Positions 52,330 through 61,308 of a stretch of 64,000 bases of DNA are shown one piece after another. Under the pieces are notes generated by a model that worked only from the letters and a program-made list of their open reading frames with translations, ran no database searches and was not told the DNA's origin. A program made the position numbers and the translations under genes. Positions within the stretch are counted from its first letter, which is position 1. The number at the start of each line of letters is the position of its first letter. This stretch comes from Beijerinckiaceae bacterium (lineage in GTDB: Bacteria; Pseudomonadota; Alphaproteobacteria; Rhizobiales; Beijerinckiaceae). The stretch is from positions 62,001 to 126,000 of the forward strand of contig CANGBX010000003.1 of the NCBI GenBank assembly GCA_947452455.1, given 5' to 3'.

Positions 52330-53378
52330 TTTTGCGCTCCCGCCAATGGCGTCCAGATCACATCTTCAATGTGGTTTGCACCCGTTGCCAGCATCACCAA
52401 ACGATCGAAGCCCAGCGCAATGCCGCTGGCTTGCGGCATCTGCGCAAGCGCTGCCAGAAAATCCTCATCAACCGGATAGGTCTCGCCATAAATGCGCTGG
52501 CGCTCCTGCATGGCATGCGCAAAGCGGCGGCGCTGTTCTTCGGCATCGGTCAATTCACCAAAGGCATTGGCGAGTTCAACACCACAGGCATAAAGCTCGA
52601 AGCGCTCAGCAAAGCGCGGATCATGAGGCGCAGCCCGCGCCAGAGCGGCTTCAGAGACCGGATAAAGATCAAGCACAGTCGAGCGACCTTCCCCCAGATG
52701 CGGCTCAATACGGTCTGACAAAATTTTGGAAAACAGATCAGACCAATGATCATCCTCGACAACACGCAAACCAAGACGCTGCGCTTCTTGTGCGAGCTTG
52801 GTGCGATCATCAAGGCAAGCAGCGAGATCGATCTGCGCGTAACGCGCAAAGGCCTCGCATAAAGTGAGGCGTTCGGGTTCTGCAAAAGGATCGCAAGTCA
52901 GCCCACGAAAAGAAAAACTTTCCACACCAGCCGTCTTGGCAGCCAGCGCCAGAATTGCGCGGCAATCCTCGATCAACGCATCATAGGGCGTATGCGCGCG
53001 ATACCATTCGAGCATGGTGAATTCGGGATGATGCAAAGGCCCGCGCTCGCTATTTCGCCACACGGGGGTCAGCGCATAAATCCGCTCTTCCCCTGCTGCC
53101 AGCAGCTTCTTGCAAGCGAACTCGGGCGAGGAATGGAGATAGTAGCGCTGGCGCTCACCCTCGAGCGTCACGAAATCCGTAGCGAAGCCGCCGATATGGG
53201 CCTCATTGCCGGGGCTCACCTGAAGGGCCGCCGGCTCGACCTCCACAAAAGCCTGCCCTTCAAAAAAGCCCCGCAGTGCCGCACGGATCCGGGCCCGCGC
53301 CAAAAGGCGGGGGCGGCGGTCCTGATGGACGCCTTTGTCCCAAAAGGGCGAGGCTTTGGCTGGGTCTGCCGGGGTCAT
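52326..53378 (-). CDS. epmA: EF-P lysine ligase EpmA (PoxA/GenX)
   Basis: A class II lysyl-tRNA synthetase-like enzyme that attaches beta-lysine to EF-P. Class II motifs are seen in [50 protein letters not shown] and [17 protein letters not shown]. There is no anticodon-binding domain, matching EpmA and not LysS; 350 residues from ATG 53378. It lies head-to-head with efp over a 123-base interval and overlaps epmB. Confidence 0.95.
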   Translation of the reverse strand: MTPADPAKASPFWDKGVHQDRRPRLLARARIRAALRGFFEGQAFVEVEPAALQVSPGNEAHIGGFATDFVTLEGERQRYYLHSSPEFACKKLLAAGEERIYALTPVWRNSERGPLHHPEFTMLEWYRAHTPYDALIEDCRAILALAAKTAGVESFSFRGLTCDPFAEPERLTLCEAFARYAQIDLAACLDDRTKLAQEAQRLGLRVVEDDHWSDLFSKILSDRIEPHLGEGRSTVLDLYPVSEAALARAAPHDPRFAERFELYACGVELANAFGELTDAEEQRRRFAHAMQERQRIYGETYPVDEDFLAALAQMPQASGIALGFDRLVMLATGANHIEDVIWTPLAGAQK

Positions 53379-53501
53379 GAGGGGAAATCGGTCCTCTTAA
53401 GGGCTAGCGCTGGCTGGCAAGATCGCTATACATGCCCGCAACTCAGCAGGCAGATGCTTATTCTGCCACGGCCCGCCCATCAACCTCGAGGAAGCATTCC
53501 C

Positions 53502-54071
53502 GTGAAAGTCATCGCCAGTTCGATCCGCAAGGGCAATATTATCGAGCGCGAGGATGGACAGCTCTATGTCGTTCTGTCCGCCGAAAGCTTCCATCCCGGC
53601 AAGGGCACGCCCACGACCCAGATCGACATGCGCCGCCTCTCGGATGGTGTGAAGACGACCGATCGCTACAAAACGACCGAACAGGTCGAGCGCGCCTTCG
53701 TGGAAGATCGCGACTTCTCCTTCCTTTATCAGGATGGTGAAGGCTATCACTTCATGAATGACGAAAGCTTCGAACAGCTGCAGGTGTCGGAAGACATTCT
53801 CGGTGATCAGTCGCAATGGCTGCAGGAAGGCATGAAGGTCATTCTGTCGCTGTTTAACGGCGTGCCGGTTGCCATTCAGCTGCCAGCCCGCGTGACGCTT
53901 GAAATCATCGAGACGGAACCAGCGATGAAAGGCCAGACGGCCTCTTCATCTTACAAGCCTGCCAAAGTAGCCAATGGCGCACGCGTCATGGTGCCGCCGC
54001 ATGTGTCAGCTGGCACGCGCATTGTGGTGCAGACGGAAGACGGAACTTACGTCGAGCGCGCCAAAGACTGA
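53502..54071 (+). CDS. efp: Elongation factor P
   Basis: Relieves ribosome stalling at proline runs. 189 residues; start GTG at 53502, since the longer frame upstream overlaps epmA and is not EF-P sequence. The modified lysine falls at residue 34, in SFHPGKGTP. The second and third OB domains are seen from [14 protein letters not shown] to the C-terminal [22 protein letters not shown]. EpmA and EpmB next to it are the enzymes for this lysine. A strong terminator follows. Confidence 0.97.
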   Translation: MKVIASSIRKGNIIEREDGQLYVVLSAESFHPGKGTPTTQIDMRRLSDGVKTTDRYKTTEQVERAFVEDRDFSFLYQDGEGYHFMNDESFEQLQVSEDILGDQSQWLQEGMKVILSLFNGVPVAIQLPARVTLEIIETEPAMKGQTASSSYKPAKVANGARVMVPPHVSAGTRIVVQTEDGTYVERAKD

Positions 54072-54093
54072 TCGTCTCAGATTTCGCATTCTC

Positions 54094-54126
54094 AAAAACG
54101 CCGCCCGAACAAGGCGGCGTTTTTTG
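54094..54126 (+). terminator. Rho-independent terminator after efp
   Basis: AAAACGCCGCC, loop CGAACAA, GGCGGCGTTTTTT; a very strong stem with a six-T run, about 25 bases past the efp stop. Confidence 0.95.
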
Positions 54127-54211
54127 TGGCCGCAATCCGATGAGAGAATTTGCACGAGTGGTCCGCACCCACTTAAAGTCAGGCCATTATGGCGGACAGA
54201 TGCAGACAGAC

Positions 54212-54288
<77 letters not shown>

Positions 54289-54317
54289 GCGCGCGGCACT
54301 ATTCGCCCAAAGCCCTC

Positions 54318-55091
54318 ATTCGTTCAAGAGCCCTGTGCTTCGTCTTGCTTGCCCTGCTCTGGCCAGGGCTCGGTCTGGCCCAGACCTGCCCGCGCCCCGA
54401 ACAAAATGCCGGCCCGGCCGCAAAGGTCCATTCCCGGCTTGAAATCGAATTGCAGGATGGGCGGCTGATCCGCGCTCCGCATCTGGCACCCTTTGAAGCC
54501 AGCGCCCGCGGCAGCTCGCGGATGGCGCAAGCACGCGCCGCTTTGGAAGACTGGACACGGGGTGAGGCCATCGCAATCGGCCAACGCCTGCCGCTGGCTG
54601 ATCGCTGGGGACGAATTCTGACACCCGTGTTTCTTGCCAACGGACAGGATCTTGGCCTGAGGCTTGTCGCGCAAGGCCTTGTGCGTGTTGGCCCCGCCCA
54701 CACAGACCCCTGTCTCATTCCGCTGCTAGCGGCTGAAATCCAGGCGCGCAAAGCCAAGCTTGGTCTCTGGGCAGATTCCTACTATTCCGTGCTACCTGCC
54801 CATTCATCTGCGGCTCTGGCAGCCCATGCAGGAGAATTTGTCATTGCGGAAGGAATGGTCCAGCGGATCGGCCAAACCTCGACCCGAATTTATATCGACC
54901 TTGGGCCTGCGCGGGGCAGTAACCTCAGCGTCACTTTTACCCGTCAAAATGCCAAAGCTTTTGCAGACGGGGGCATTGTGCCAGATGCGCTGGTAGGCAA
55001 AACAATCCGCGTGCGCGGACTGCTCGAATATCGCACAAGGCCGCAGATCGAAATTTATACGCCTGCGGCCATTGAAGTGATGGGATCGTGA
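54318..55091 (+). CDS. Exported thermonuclease-like (SNase-fold) protein
   Basis: Secreted protein with a staphylococcal-nuclease-like OB fold: LEIELQDGRLIRAPHLAPFEA, RLPLADRWGRILTPVFLANGQDLGLRLVAQGLVRVG and ARKAKLGLWAD. A second OB-like part follows (FVIAEGMVQRIGQTSTRIYIDLG). The start is unresolved. There is no ATG or GTG between the tRNA-Arg gene and the mature domain; ATT 54318 gives the best signal peptide (RSRALCFVLLALLWPGLGLAQ), with CTG 54333 and TTG 54345 as shorter options. Reading further up would run antisense through the tRNA. It overlaps the M48 gene by four bases. Confidence 0.75.
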   Translation: MRSRALCFVLLALLWPGLGLAQTCPRPEQNAGPAAKVHSRLEIELQDGRLIRAPHLAPFEASARGSSRMAQARAALEDWTRGEAIAIGQRLPLADRWGRILTPVFLANGQDLGLRLVAQGLVRVGPAHTDPCLIPLLAAEIQARKAKLGLWADSYYSVLPAHSSAALAAHAGEFVIAEGMVQRIGQTSTRIYIDLGPARGSNLSVTFTRQNAKAFADGGIVPDALVGKTIRVRGLLEYRTRPQIEIYTPAAIEVMGS

Positions 55092-56578
55092 TTGTGAGTG
55101 CGTTTGTGTCGAAAGCCAATGTGAAGCGTGGTGTCGCCTTGAGCGGCATGTTCGCGCTCGCGCTGGCGCTATCGGCCTGCGCAGCTCTTGATCCGGGCGG
55201 TCGGCGCGCTGAACTGCCAGCAGTGCCCACAGCCGCGCCCCGCACCACGGGCGGCGACACGCCGCAAGCTTCCGAACACAAGCGTCTCGTTGCGCTCTTT
55301 GGTGGCGAATATCGTTTTGCTGCAGCCGAGATTTATCTCAACGGCATTTTGGTGCGCCTCGCCCAGTCAAGCGAAACACCATCGGAAGCCTATCGCGTGA
55401 CGATTTTGAACACGCCACTGGTCAATGCTTTTGCGCTGCCGTCGGGCAATCTCTATGTGACGCGCGGTCTTTTGGCGCTGGCCAATGATTCATCAGAAAT
55501 CGCCGCCGTCATGGCGCATGAAATTGCCCATGTCACAGCCCGCCATGCCAGCGCACGCGCTGAATTGGAAAAAAATGCCGCTGTCATTTCAAAAGCTGCC
55601 TCGCTCATACAAGGCACGCAGAAGAGCAATGAGGTGAAAAACTCTGGCCGCCTGTCGCTTGCCAGCTTCTCGCGCCAGCAAGAATTGGAGGCTGACCAGA
55701 TCGGTGTGCGTGCCATTGCGCGCGCGGGTTATGATCCTTATGGCGCAGCGCGCTTCCTTACATCTTTGGGGCGCGCCTCAACTCTGCGCGCTTCGCTCTT
55801 TGGTCAAAAGGGCGGCGATGAACAGCCTGATATTCTCGCAACCCATCCATCAACGCCCGAGCGTATTCGTCAAGCGGTCGCAGCTGCACGGCAACTGGGC
55901 GCGCCGGGTCTCGGCCTTGGTGCGCGTGATGAATATTTCAATGCGATTGACGGGATGGATTTCGGTGATGATCCCAGTGAAGGCTTTGTCCGCGGCCGCC
56001 GCTTCATTCATCCCAAACTCGGCTTTACCGTCTCTGCGCCCGAAGGCTTTGTGCTGGAAAATTCAGCGCAAGCTTTGCTCGGCATTGCCAATGGCGGCGC
56101 GCAAGCTCTGCGCCTAGATAGTGTGAATGTCTCATCCGCGCAGGATTTGAGCACCTATCTCGCATCAGGCTGGATGGAGGGGCTTGATCCCAATTCTGTT
56201 CGCGCCATTTCGCTGAACGGAATTCCTGCAGCCACCGGCACGGCCAAGGGTGGTGATTGGCAGTTTCGTGTCGCTGTGATCCGCTATAGCGGCGACGTTT
56301 ATCGATTGATCTTTGCCACCCGCAATCTCACAGCCGCCATGGATGCACGCTTCATGGAAGCGATTGAAAGCTTCCGCAAGATTGAAAGCGAAGAGGCCAT
56401 GCGCACACGCCCGCTGCGCCTCAAAATTGTCACCGCAGCGGCGGGCGATACGCCCGCCATGCTCGCGCGCCGCATGTCCGTGACCGAACAACAGGTCGAA
56501 CAATTCTTGTTGCTCAACGGGCTCGAAGCTGGAACAGCGCTGCGGCCCGATGAGCGTTACAAGATCGTCGTCGAATGA
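55088..56578 (+). CDS. M48-family metalloprotease lipoprotein with C-terminal LysM-like part
   Basis: BepA/YfgC-like periplasmic zinc protease, likely for outer-membrane protein quality control. A lipobox cysteine at residue 31 follows MFALALALSAC. The zinc site is HEIAH at residues 144-148 with the third ligand in ELEADQIGVRAIARAGYDP. The C-terminal 50 residues look like a LysM repeat (DTPAMLARRMSVTEQQVEQFLLLNG). No TPR domain of BepA is obvious. GTG at 55088 overlaps the previous stop (GTGA). 496 residues. Its stop directly abuts the stop of the next convergent gene. Confidence 0.92.
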   Translation: MIVSAFVSKANVKRGVALSGMFALALALSACAALDPGGRRAELPAVPTAAPRTTGGDTPQASEHKRLVALFGGEYRFAAAEIYLNGILVRLAQSSETPSEAYRVTILNTPLVNAFALPSGNLYVTRGLLALANDSSEIAAVMAHEIAHVTARHASARAELEKNAAVISKAASLIQGTQKSNEVKNSGRLSLASFSRQQELEADQIGVRAIARAGYDPYGAARFLTSLGRASTLRASLFGQKGGDEQPDILATHPSTPERIRQAVAAARQLGAPGLGLGARDEYFNAIDGMDFGDDPSEGFVRGRRFIHPKLGFTVSAPEGFVLENSAQALLGIANGGAQALRLDSVNVSSAQDLSTYLASGWMEGLDPNSVRAISLNGIPAATGTAKGGDWQFRVAVIRYSGDVYRLIFATRNLTAAMDARFMEAIESFRKIESEEAMRTRPLRLKIVTAAAGDTPAMLARRMSVTEQQVEQFLLLNGLEAGTALRPDERYKIVVE

Positions 56579-57433
56579 TCAGGCAAGCTTCTGCTTGAAC
56601 AAATCCATCGATCGTTGCCAAGCCAGTTTGGCAGCTGCTTCCACATAGCGTTCCGGCGATGTGTCATTGTGGAAAGCGTGGTTGGCGCCCTCATACATAA
56701 AGCCTTGATGCGCAACACCGGCTGCTTTCATCGCGTTTTCAAATGGCTCTTTGGTTGCATTCACACGCGCATCCAGCGCGCCGTAATGCATCATCATGCT
56801 TGCTTTGATCTTCGGCACATCTTCCAGCTTGGGCGCCACGCCATAGAAAGACACGCCTGCATCAAGACCGGGTGCCGCAGTCGCAATGGAATTCACCGCG
56901 CCACCGCCCCAACAGAAACCAACTGCCCCAATCTTCATGCGCGGATTCTTCAACTTCAAACCAGCAACGAGATCGGCCGCTGACTTGACGACGCGGCCCA
57001 TGTCGATCTTGGCAAACATGTCGCGTGCCTGATCTTCATCCTTGGGCGTGCCGCCATAGGGGGTTAGAAAATCTGTCGCAAAAGCGTGGAAACCTTCCAG
57101 CGCAACACGGCGTGCCACATCCTCAATATGTGGATTAAGGCCGCGATTCTCATGGATCACAATCACGAGATTGTCTTTGATCTCGGAGCCCTTGGCTTTC
57201 GGAAAAGCGAGATAGCCTTTGAGATCGGGTGAAGCTTCAAGCGGGATGCTGCCGACGCGCGGATCATCCGCGGCAACGACAGCCGCGAGTGCATAATTGG
57301 GCTCGATGACGGAGAGAAACGCCTGTGCTGCAGTCGCAGAACCAGCCAGAGCGATGAGCCGCTCCAAAAAGACGCGGCGGTCCAGCGGACGGTGCGTATA
57401 TTCATCGTAAAGTTCGATCAATTGCTGATTCAT
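56579..57433 (-). CDS. Dienelactone hydrolase family protein
   Basis: Alpha/beta hydrolase of the dienelactone hydrolase family. The nucleophile Cys is in GAVGFCWGGGAVNS, the acid in YGALDARVNA and the His in EGANHAFHNDT. The N-terminal 60 residues hold RPLDRRVFLERLIALAGSATAAQAFLSV, a twin-arginine-like export signal placed unusually far inside. ATG 57433 follows AAGGATTCGG. 284 residues. It is divergent from rpoH. The substrate is unknown; homologues often occur outside aromatic degradation. Confidence 0.9.
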   Translation of the reverse strand: MNQQLIELYDEYTHRPLDRRVFLERLIALAGSATAAQAFLSVIEPNYALAAVVAADDPRVGSIPLEASPDLKGYLAFPKAKGSEIKDNLVIVIHENRGLNPHIEDVARRVALEGFHAFATDFLTPYGGTPKDEDQARDMFAKIDMGRVVKSAADLVAGLKLKNPRMKIGAVGFCWGGGAVNSIATAAPGLDAGVSFYGVAPKLEDVPKIKASMMMHYGALDARVNATKEPFENAMKAAGVAHQGFMYEGANHAFHNDTSPERYVEAAAKLAWQRSMDLFKQKLA

Positions 57434-57581
57434 GGGCCGAATCCTTCCTGAAAAGCACAGATCAAACCCATCCGTGCGCACATGTGTCACAGGCCTGCCG
57501 GGTTGATCCCGGTCCCCGTTCCGGTTGATCCGGAAGGCAGCCTGCCGCGTAAAAACCCATAGAGGTTAGCAGGAGTTAGCC

Positions 57582-58460
57582 ATGGCGCAATTGGCAGGTG
57601 TCGGACGGCAATTCGTCAAGGCGGCTATGTCGGCGCCTTACCTTGAGCGCGAACAGGAACGCTCGCTCGCTGTGCGCTGGAAAGACCAGCGTGATGAGCA
57701 GGCTCTGCATCACTTAGCCCATGCGCATATGCGCCTCGTGATTGCTCTGGCAGGCCGCTTCCGTCATTACGGCTTGCCCGCCGCCGATCTGATTCAGGAA
57801 GGCCATGTCGGCCTGTTGGAAGCAGCCGCCCGTTTCGAGCCTGAGCGTGATGTGCGCTTTTCAACCTATGCGACCTGGTGGATCCGCGCATCCATGCAAG
57901 ACTATATCCTGCGCAATTGGTCGATTGTGCGCGGCGGGACATCCTCTGCGCAAAAGGCGCTCTTCTTCAATCTGCGTCGTCTGCGCGCCAAATTGTCACG
58001 CGATAATTGCCCCGGCGATTCCGCGCGCATTTATGCCACCATCGCGCAGGCCATCGGCGTCTCGAAAGCCGATGTTGCCACAATGGATGCGCGCCTCTCG
58101 GGCCCCGATGTGTCGCTCAATGCGCCAGTGTCGCAGGGTGATGATTCATCCATGTCGGAGCATGTTGAATTTTTGGTCGACAATCGCCCCTTGCCCGACG
58201 AAGTCGTGACAGAAAGTATCGACACCGACCGCCGCATCCATTGGCTGCATGATGCAATGGCGGTTTTGTCAGAGCGTGAAATGCGCATTTTGCGCGAGCG
58301 CCGCCTTGCGGAAGAAAGCGCCACGCTCGAAGCTTTGGGCGACCGTCTCGGCATTTCGAAGGAACGCGTGCGCCAGATTGAAAATCGGGCGATGGAAAAA
58401 CTGCGGCGCGTTTTGATCGAGCGCCATCCGGAAGAAGTGATGGCTCGCACCGGTCCTTAA
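57582..58460 (+). CDS. rpoH: RNA polymerase sigma-32 factor (RpoH family)
   Basis: Heat-shock sigma factor. Region 2 has AHMRLVIALAGRFRHYGLPAADLIQEGHVGLLEAAARFEPERDVRFSTYATWWIRASMQDYILRNWSIVR, and the RpoH box is QKALFFNLRRLRAKL. Region 4 has ESATLEALGDRLGISKERVRQIENRAMEKLR. 292 residues, from ATG 57582 with AGGAG nearby. Rhizobiales often carry two rpoH genes; this one resembles the shorter-leader RpoH2 type, but that is uncertain. A terminator follows. Confidence 0.93.
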   Translation: MAQLAGVGRQFVKAAMSAPYLEREQERSLAVRWKDQRDEQALHHLAHAHMRLVIALAGRFRHYGLPAADLIQEGHVGLLEAAARFEPERDVRFSTYATWWIRASMQDYILRNWSIVRGGTSSAQKALFFNLRRLRAKLSRDNCPGDSARIYATIAQAIGVSKADVATMDARLSGPDVSLNAPVSQGDDSSMSEHVEFLVDNRPLPDEVVTESIDTDRRIHWLHDAMAVLSEREMRILRERRLAEESATLEALGDRLGISKERVRQIENRAMEKLRRVLIERHPEEVMARTGP

Positions 58461-58470
58461 ACAGGACGCA

Positions 58471-58503
58471 TAAAAAAAGCCCGGCAATGCCGGGCTTTCT
58501 TAG
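58471..58503. terminator. Bidirectional terminator between rpoH and carD
   Basis: AAAGCCCGGCA and TGCCGGGCTTT with an A-run before and TTCTT after. It ends the convergent rpoH (plus) and carD (minus) transcripts. Confidence 0.9.
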
Positions 58504-58506
58504 ATC

Positions 58507-60078
58507 TTAGGCCGCCTCTTCGACGTCACCGTCGGCTTCGCCTTCATCGGCATCAATATCGCCGTCGGCAGCATCAACCTCGACATCGACCTTGCCACCA
58601 CGACGCGGGCCCTTTTGCAGCTGCGATTCAATCAGCTTCAAAGATTCCATTTCGGTCAGCTTTTGCACGGCAGCAATTTCACGCGCCATGCGGTCGAGTG
58701 CCGCTTCATAGAGCTGGCGTTCGGAGTAAGATTGTTCGGGCTGTGCATCGGAGCGATACAAATCGCGCACGACTTCTGCGATGGATTGCAGATCGCCCGA
58801 GTTGATCTTGGCTTCATATTCCTGCGCACGACGCGACCACATGGTGCGCTTGATGCGTGCACGACCTGTCAGCGTATCGAGCGCCTTCTGCACGGTTTCC
58901 GCATCAGCCAGCTTGCGGATCGCACCTGCCAGAACTTTCGGCAGCGGCACTTTCAACGTCATTTTGTCTTTGAAGAAATTGATGACGAAGAGTTCGAGCT
59001 TGAAGCCAGCGACTTCCTGCTCTTCGATCGCGATGATCTGGCCCACACCGTGAGCCGGATAAACGATATATTCGCTCTGCTTAAATCCCGAGCGGTTGGC
59101 GCTCGGTTTCGCTGCGGGCTTTTCCGCAGGCTTTGCAGCGGCCGGAGCAGCTGCGGGCTTACCCTTATTCGCAGACCCTGAAGACTTCACACCTTCGTCC
59201 TTCAAAACATAAGTGGGGACGGCCGAAGGTCCGGCCGAAGATCCCACCGCAAGACGCACAGGCGACAATCGCTCAGTTGGAATCGGCGCAGCTTTGGCCG
59301 CTTTGGAAGTTCCCTTCCCTCCCGCTTTTCGTGCGGCGGGAGCGGCCGCTTTCACTGGTGCAACGTCTGGAGCCACTTTTGGTTCCGGTGCGGCACTCTT
59401 CTTTTTTGTGGCCGCCTTTTCAGCGGGTTTAGCCTTGTCTTCTGCCTTGGCGGGCTTTTCAGCCGCTTTGGCAGGCGCTGCCTTCTCAGGCGCCTTGGCT
59501 TTCACAGTTTCTTTGGTCGCAGGCTTTTCAGCCTTGGCGGGAGCTTTAGCGGCAGGAGCTGCCTTACTCGCGGGCTTGGCGGCCTCTTTGGCGGATTTGG
59601 CAGGAGCCTTTTCTGGAGCCTTTTCTGGCGCCTTCACAGCCGCTTTGGCCGGTGCCTTGGCGACCGGCTTCTCAGCTTTCTTCTCAGGGGCCTTGGCAGG
59701 CGCTTTGACTGCGGCTTTGGCGGGGGCTTTAGCGGCGGGCTTGTCGGGGGTCTTCGCCGGAGCCTTCGCAGGAGCCTTGGCGGGAACCTTGGCAGGCGCT
59801 TTCACAGCAGCCTTAGCGGAAGCCTTGGCAGCAGCTTTGGCAGGAGCTTTGACAGGAGCCTTCACAGGGGCCTTGGCGGCTGCTTTGGCAGCAGCAGCCT
59901 TTTTGTCGGCTTTCTTGTCGGCCTTCTTGTCAGCCTTGGTCACAACAGGCGCCTTGGTCTTTGCAGCCTGAGCTTTCGTCTCGGTCTTACCCTTGGCAGA
60001 AGCCGCGGAACCTGACTTTGAGCCGGACTTGGAGCTCTTTGATTTCGATGCGGTGACGGTCTTCTTCGACGACGCCAT
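58507..60078 (-). CDS. carD: CarD-family regulator with long histone H1-like N-terminal tail
   Basis: CarD/CdnL proteins bind the RNA polymerase beta subunit and stabilise open complexes. The last 196 residues are a full CarD protein: SEYIVYPAHGVGQIIAIEEQEVAGFKLELFVINF, then MTLKVPL, the WSRRAQEYEAKINSGDLQSIAEVVRDLYR helices, and an acidic tail (DADEGEADGDVEEAA). It is preceded by about 327 residues made mainly of Lys, Ala and Pro in KAPAKAP-type repeats, as in histone H1 tails. ATG 60078 (MASSKKTVTASKSKS), AAGGAGT upstream, gives 523 residues; the usual family size is about 165-230. The tail is in frame, without a break. Confidence 0.93.
   Translation of the reverse strand: MASSKKTVTASKSKSSKSGSKSGSAASAKGKTETKAQAAKTKAPVVTKADKKADKKADKKAAAAKAAAKAPVKAPVKAPAKAAAKASAKAAVKAPAKVPAKAPAKAPAKTPDKPAAKAPAKAAVKAPAKAPEKKAEKPVAKAPAKAAVKAPEKAPEKAPAKSAKEAAKPASKAAPAAKAPAKAEKPATKETVKAKAPEKAAPAKAAEKPAKAEDKAKPAEKAATKKKSAAPEPKVAPDVAPVKAAAPAARKAGGKGTSKAAKAAPIPTERLSPVRLAVGSSAGPSAVPTYVLKDEGVKSSGSANKGKPAAAPAAAKPAEKPAAKPSANRSGFKQSEYIVYPAHGVGQIIAIEEQEVAGFKLELFVINFFKDKMTLKVPLPKVLAGAIRKLADAETVQKALDTLTGRARIKRTMWSRRAQEYEAKINSGDLQSIAEVVRDLYRSDAQPEQSYSERQLYEAALDRMAREIAAVQKLTEMESLKLIESQLQKGPRRGGKVDVEVDAADGDIDADEGEADGDVEEAA
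59250..60000 (-). repeat. Degenerate tandem repeat coding for the KAPAKAP tail of CarD
   Basis: This stretch is built from variants of a 9-12-base unit (GCCAAGGCTCCT, GCAAAGCCTGCC and relatives) coding for K-A-P, K-A-A and K-A-P-A. Codon choice varies between units, so the protein pattern is better kept than the DNA. The reverse strand shows an apparent open frame rich in Ala/Gly that is only a shadow of this repeat. Confidence 0.85.
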
Positions 60079-60482
60079 AACGTGGGCACTCCTTGTCATG
60101 CCCCGGGATTGGAAACCGGGACGGGGGCCGGGAGCGATACGCTCTCCCGGTGCGGAGCCCAGCACACCTACCAGCACAGGTCACCCTCCCTTCAGGCGGT
60201 GGCCAGACGGCAAAATGCGCGACTCCTCAGTCGCTTCGCGATGTGTTCGGATGTCAAACTCCGCCGCTGGCCAAGGCCGTGGCAGAGCCCCTGTTTGACT
60301 CTGGGTCAGGCTCAAGCCCGACCAAAACCGACACGAAAACAGAAAACTCGACTGTTAATACTATCAGTAACACAAAAATCGCACGAAATCAAAGAATTCC
60401 GGCCCGACGGGCAGGCTTTGCCCCCGGCTGGTTAACTTTTGTGACAATCAAAGCCGCAGTTTTTGCAACTTTAATTGGCTGA
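60079..60482 (-). other. 404-base intergenic region between fdxA and carD, probable carD promoter
   Basis: No gene is seen. A promoter-like pair on the minus strand is TTGATT (60387-60392) and, 17 bases on, TACTGA (60364-60369), overlapped by the 11-base palindrome TACTATCAGTA; an alternative -10 is TAGTAT next to it. The long leader of nearly 290 bases to the carD start would be unusual. No convincing fdxA terminator is found here. Confidence 0.35.
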
Positions 60483-60821
60483 TCAGTCGCCTTGACCGGG
60501 CTTGTTCGAGAAATGAGCCTCGAATTTGCCGGGCTTGCCGTCCCAATCCTTGGCGTCATCCGGCGGCTCGCGCTTGACCGTGATGTTGGGCCAGGACTTG
60601 GCCATATCGGCATTGAGGGTCAGCCACTTTTCAAGGCCCGGCTCCGTATCCGGCTTGATGGCCTCAGCCGGGCATTCCGGCTCGCAGACGCCGCAATCGA
60701 TACATTCATCGGGATGGATGACGAGCATATTTTCGCCCTCGTAGAAACAGTCCACGGGGCAAACCTCCACGCAATCCATATATTTGCACTTGATGCAATT
60801 TTCGCCGACGACGTAGGTCAT
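60483..60821 (-). CDS. fdxA: Seven-iron ferredoxin FdxA
   Basis: Ferredoxin with a [3Fe-4S] and a [4Fe-4S] cluster. The N-terminus is [54 protein letters not shown], with the cysteine pattern of the FdxA (azotobacter FdI-like) family, followed by a C-terminal extension of about 50 residues. The ATG at 60821 follows GGAGATCGGA. 112 residues; the longer frame is not family sequence. The order carD-fdxA-S4-helicase is typical of Rhizobiales. Confidence 0.95.
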   Translation of the reverse strand: MTYVVGENCIKCKYMDCVEVCPVDCFYEGENMLVIHPDECIDCGVCEPECPAEAIKPDTEPGLEKWLTLNADMAKSWPNITVKREPPDDAKDWDGKPGKFEAHFSNKPGQGD

Positions 60822-60927
60822 TCCGATCTCCAGATGCGGCACCGCCCATGCCGCCGCTTTTCTATGATGTTCGTTTGCTAGCGCCTTCAGCCGAGCCGCG
60901 CAAGAACCCCTAGTAAAAGAGAAGAAT

Positions 60928-61308
60928 TCACTCCTGATCAAGCCATGCGGATAATTGGCGGCGATCGCGCTTGGTCGGGCGCCCCGCGCCCTGATCACGC
61001 ACCGGCCCCAGATCCGGCAGGGCATCCTTGGCAGGAGGCTCGGGCGATAAATCCTCAAAGAGAAGGCGGGCTTCTTCAAAAGGGCCGCGCCGCTCGCCAG
61101 GCTCAAGCACTTTCAAGATGCGCACCTGGCGTTCCAGCGAAATGGTCAGCACATCACCGGGACTGAGCGCTTTGGCGGGTGCATCGACCTTCTGGGCGTT
61201 CACACGCACATGCCCCTCGCTCACGAGTTTGGCCGCGAGCGTGCGCGTTTTCACAACGCGGGCAAACCAGAGCCATTTATCGAGGCGCTGCCGACCCGCT
61301 GCCGCCAT
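60928..61308 (-). CDS. S4-domain RNA-binding protein (Hsp15-like)
   Basis: 126-residue RNA-binding protein related to heat-shock protein 15, which recycles stalled 50S subunits. The S4 domain covers residues 6-70: [50 protein letters not shown] basic C-terminus has [13 protein letters not shown]. It overlaps the helicase stop by one base (TAATG), so the two are translationally coupled and may both act on structured RNA. Confidence 0.92.
   Translation of the reverse strand: MAAAGRQRLDKWLWFARVVKTRTLAAKLVSEGHVRVNAQKVDAPAKALSPGDVLTISLERQVRILKVLEPGERRGPFEEARLLFEDLSPEPPAKDALPDLGPVRDQGAGRPTKRDRRQLSAWLDQE

Noticed and set aside
59213-59971. Open frame on the plus strand, rich in Ala, Gly and hydrophobic residues, opposite carD
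   Set aside because: It is a mirror of the KAPAKAP repeat of the CarD tail. It has no start signal, no family match, and sits fully inside the coding tail.
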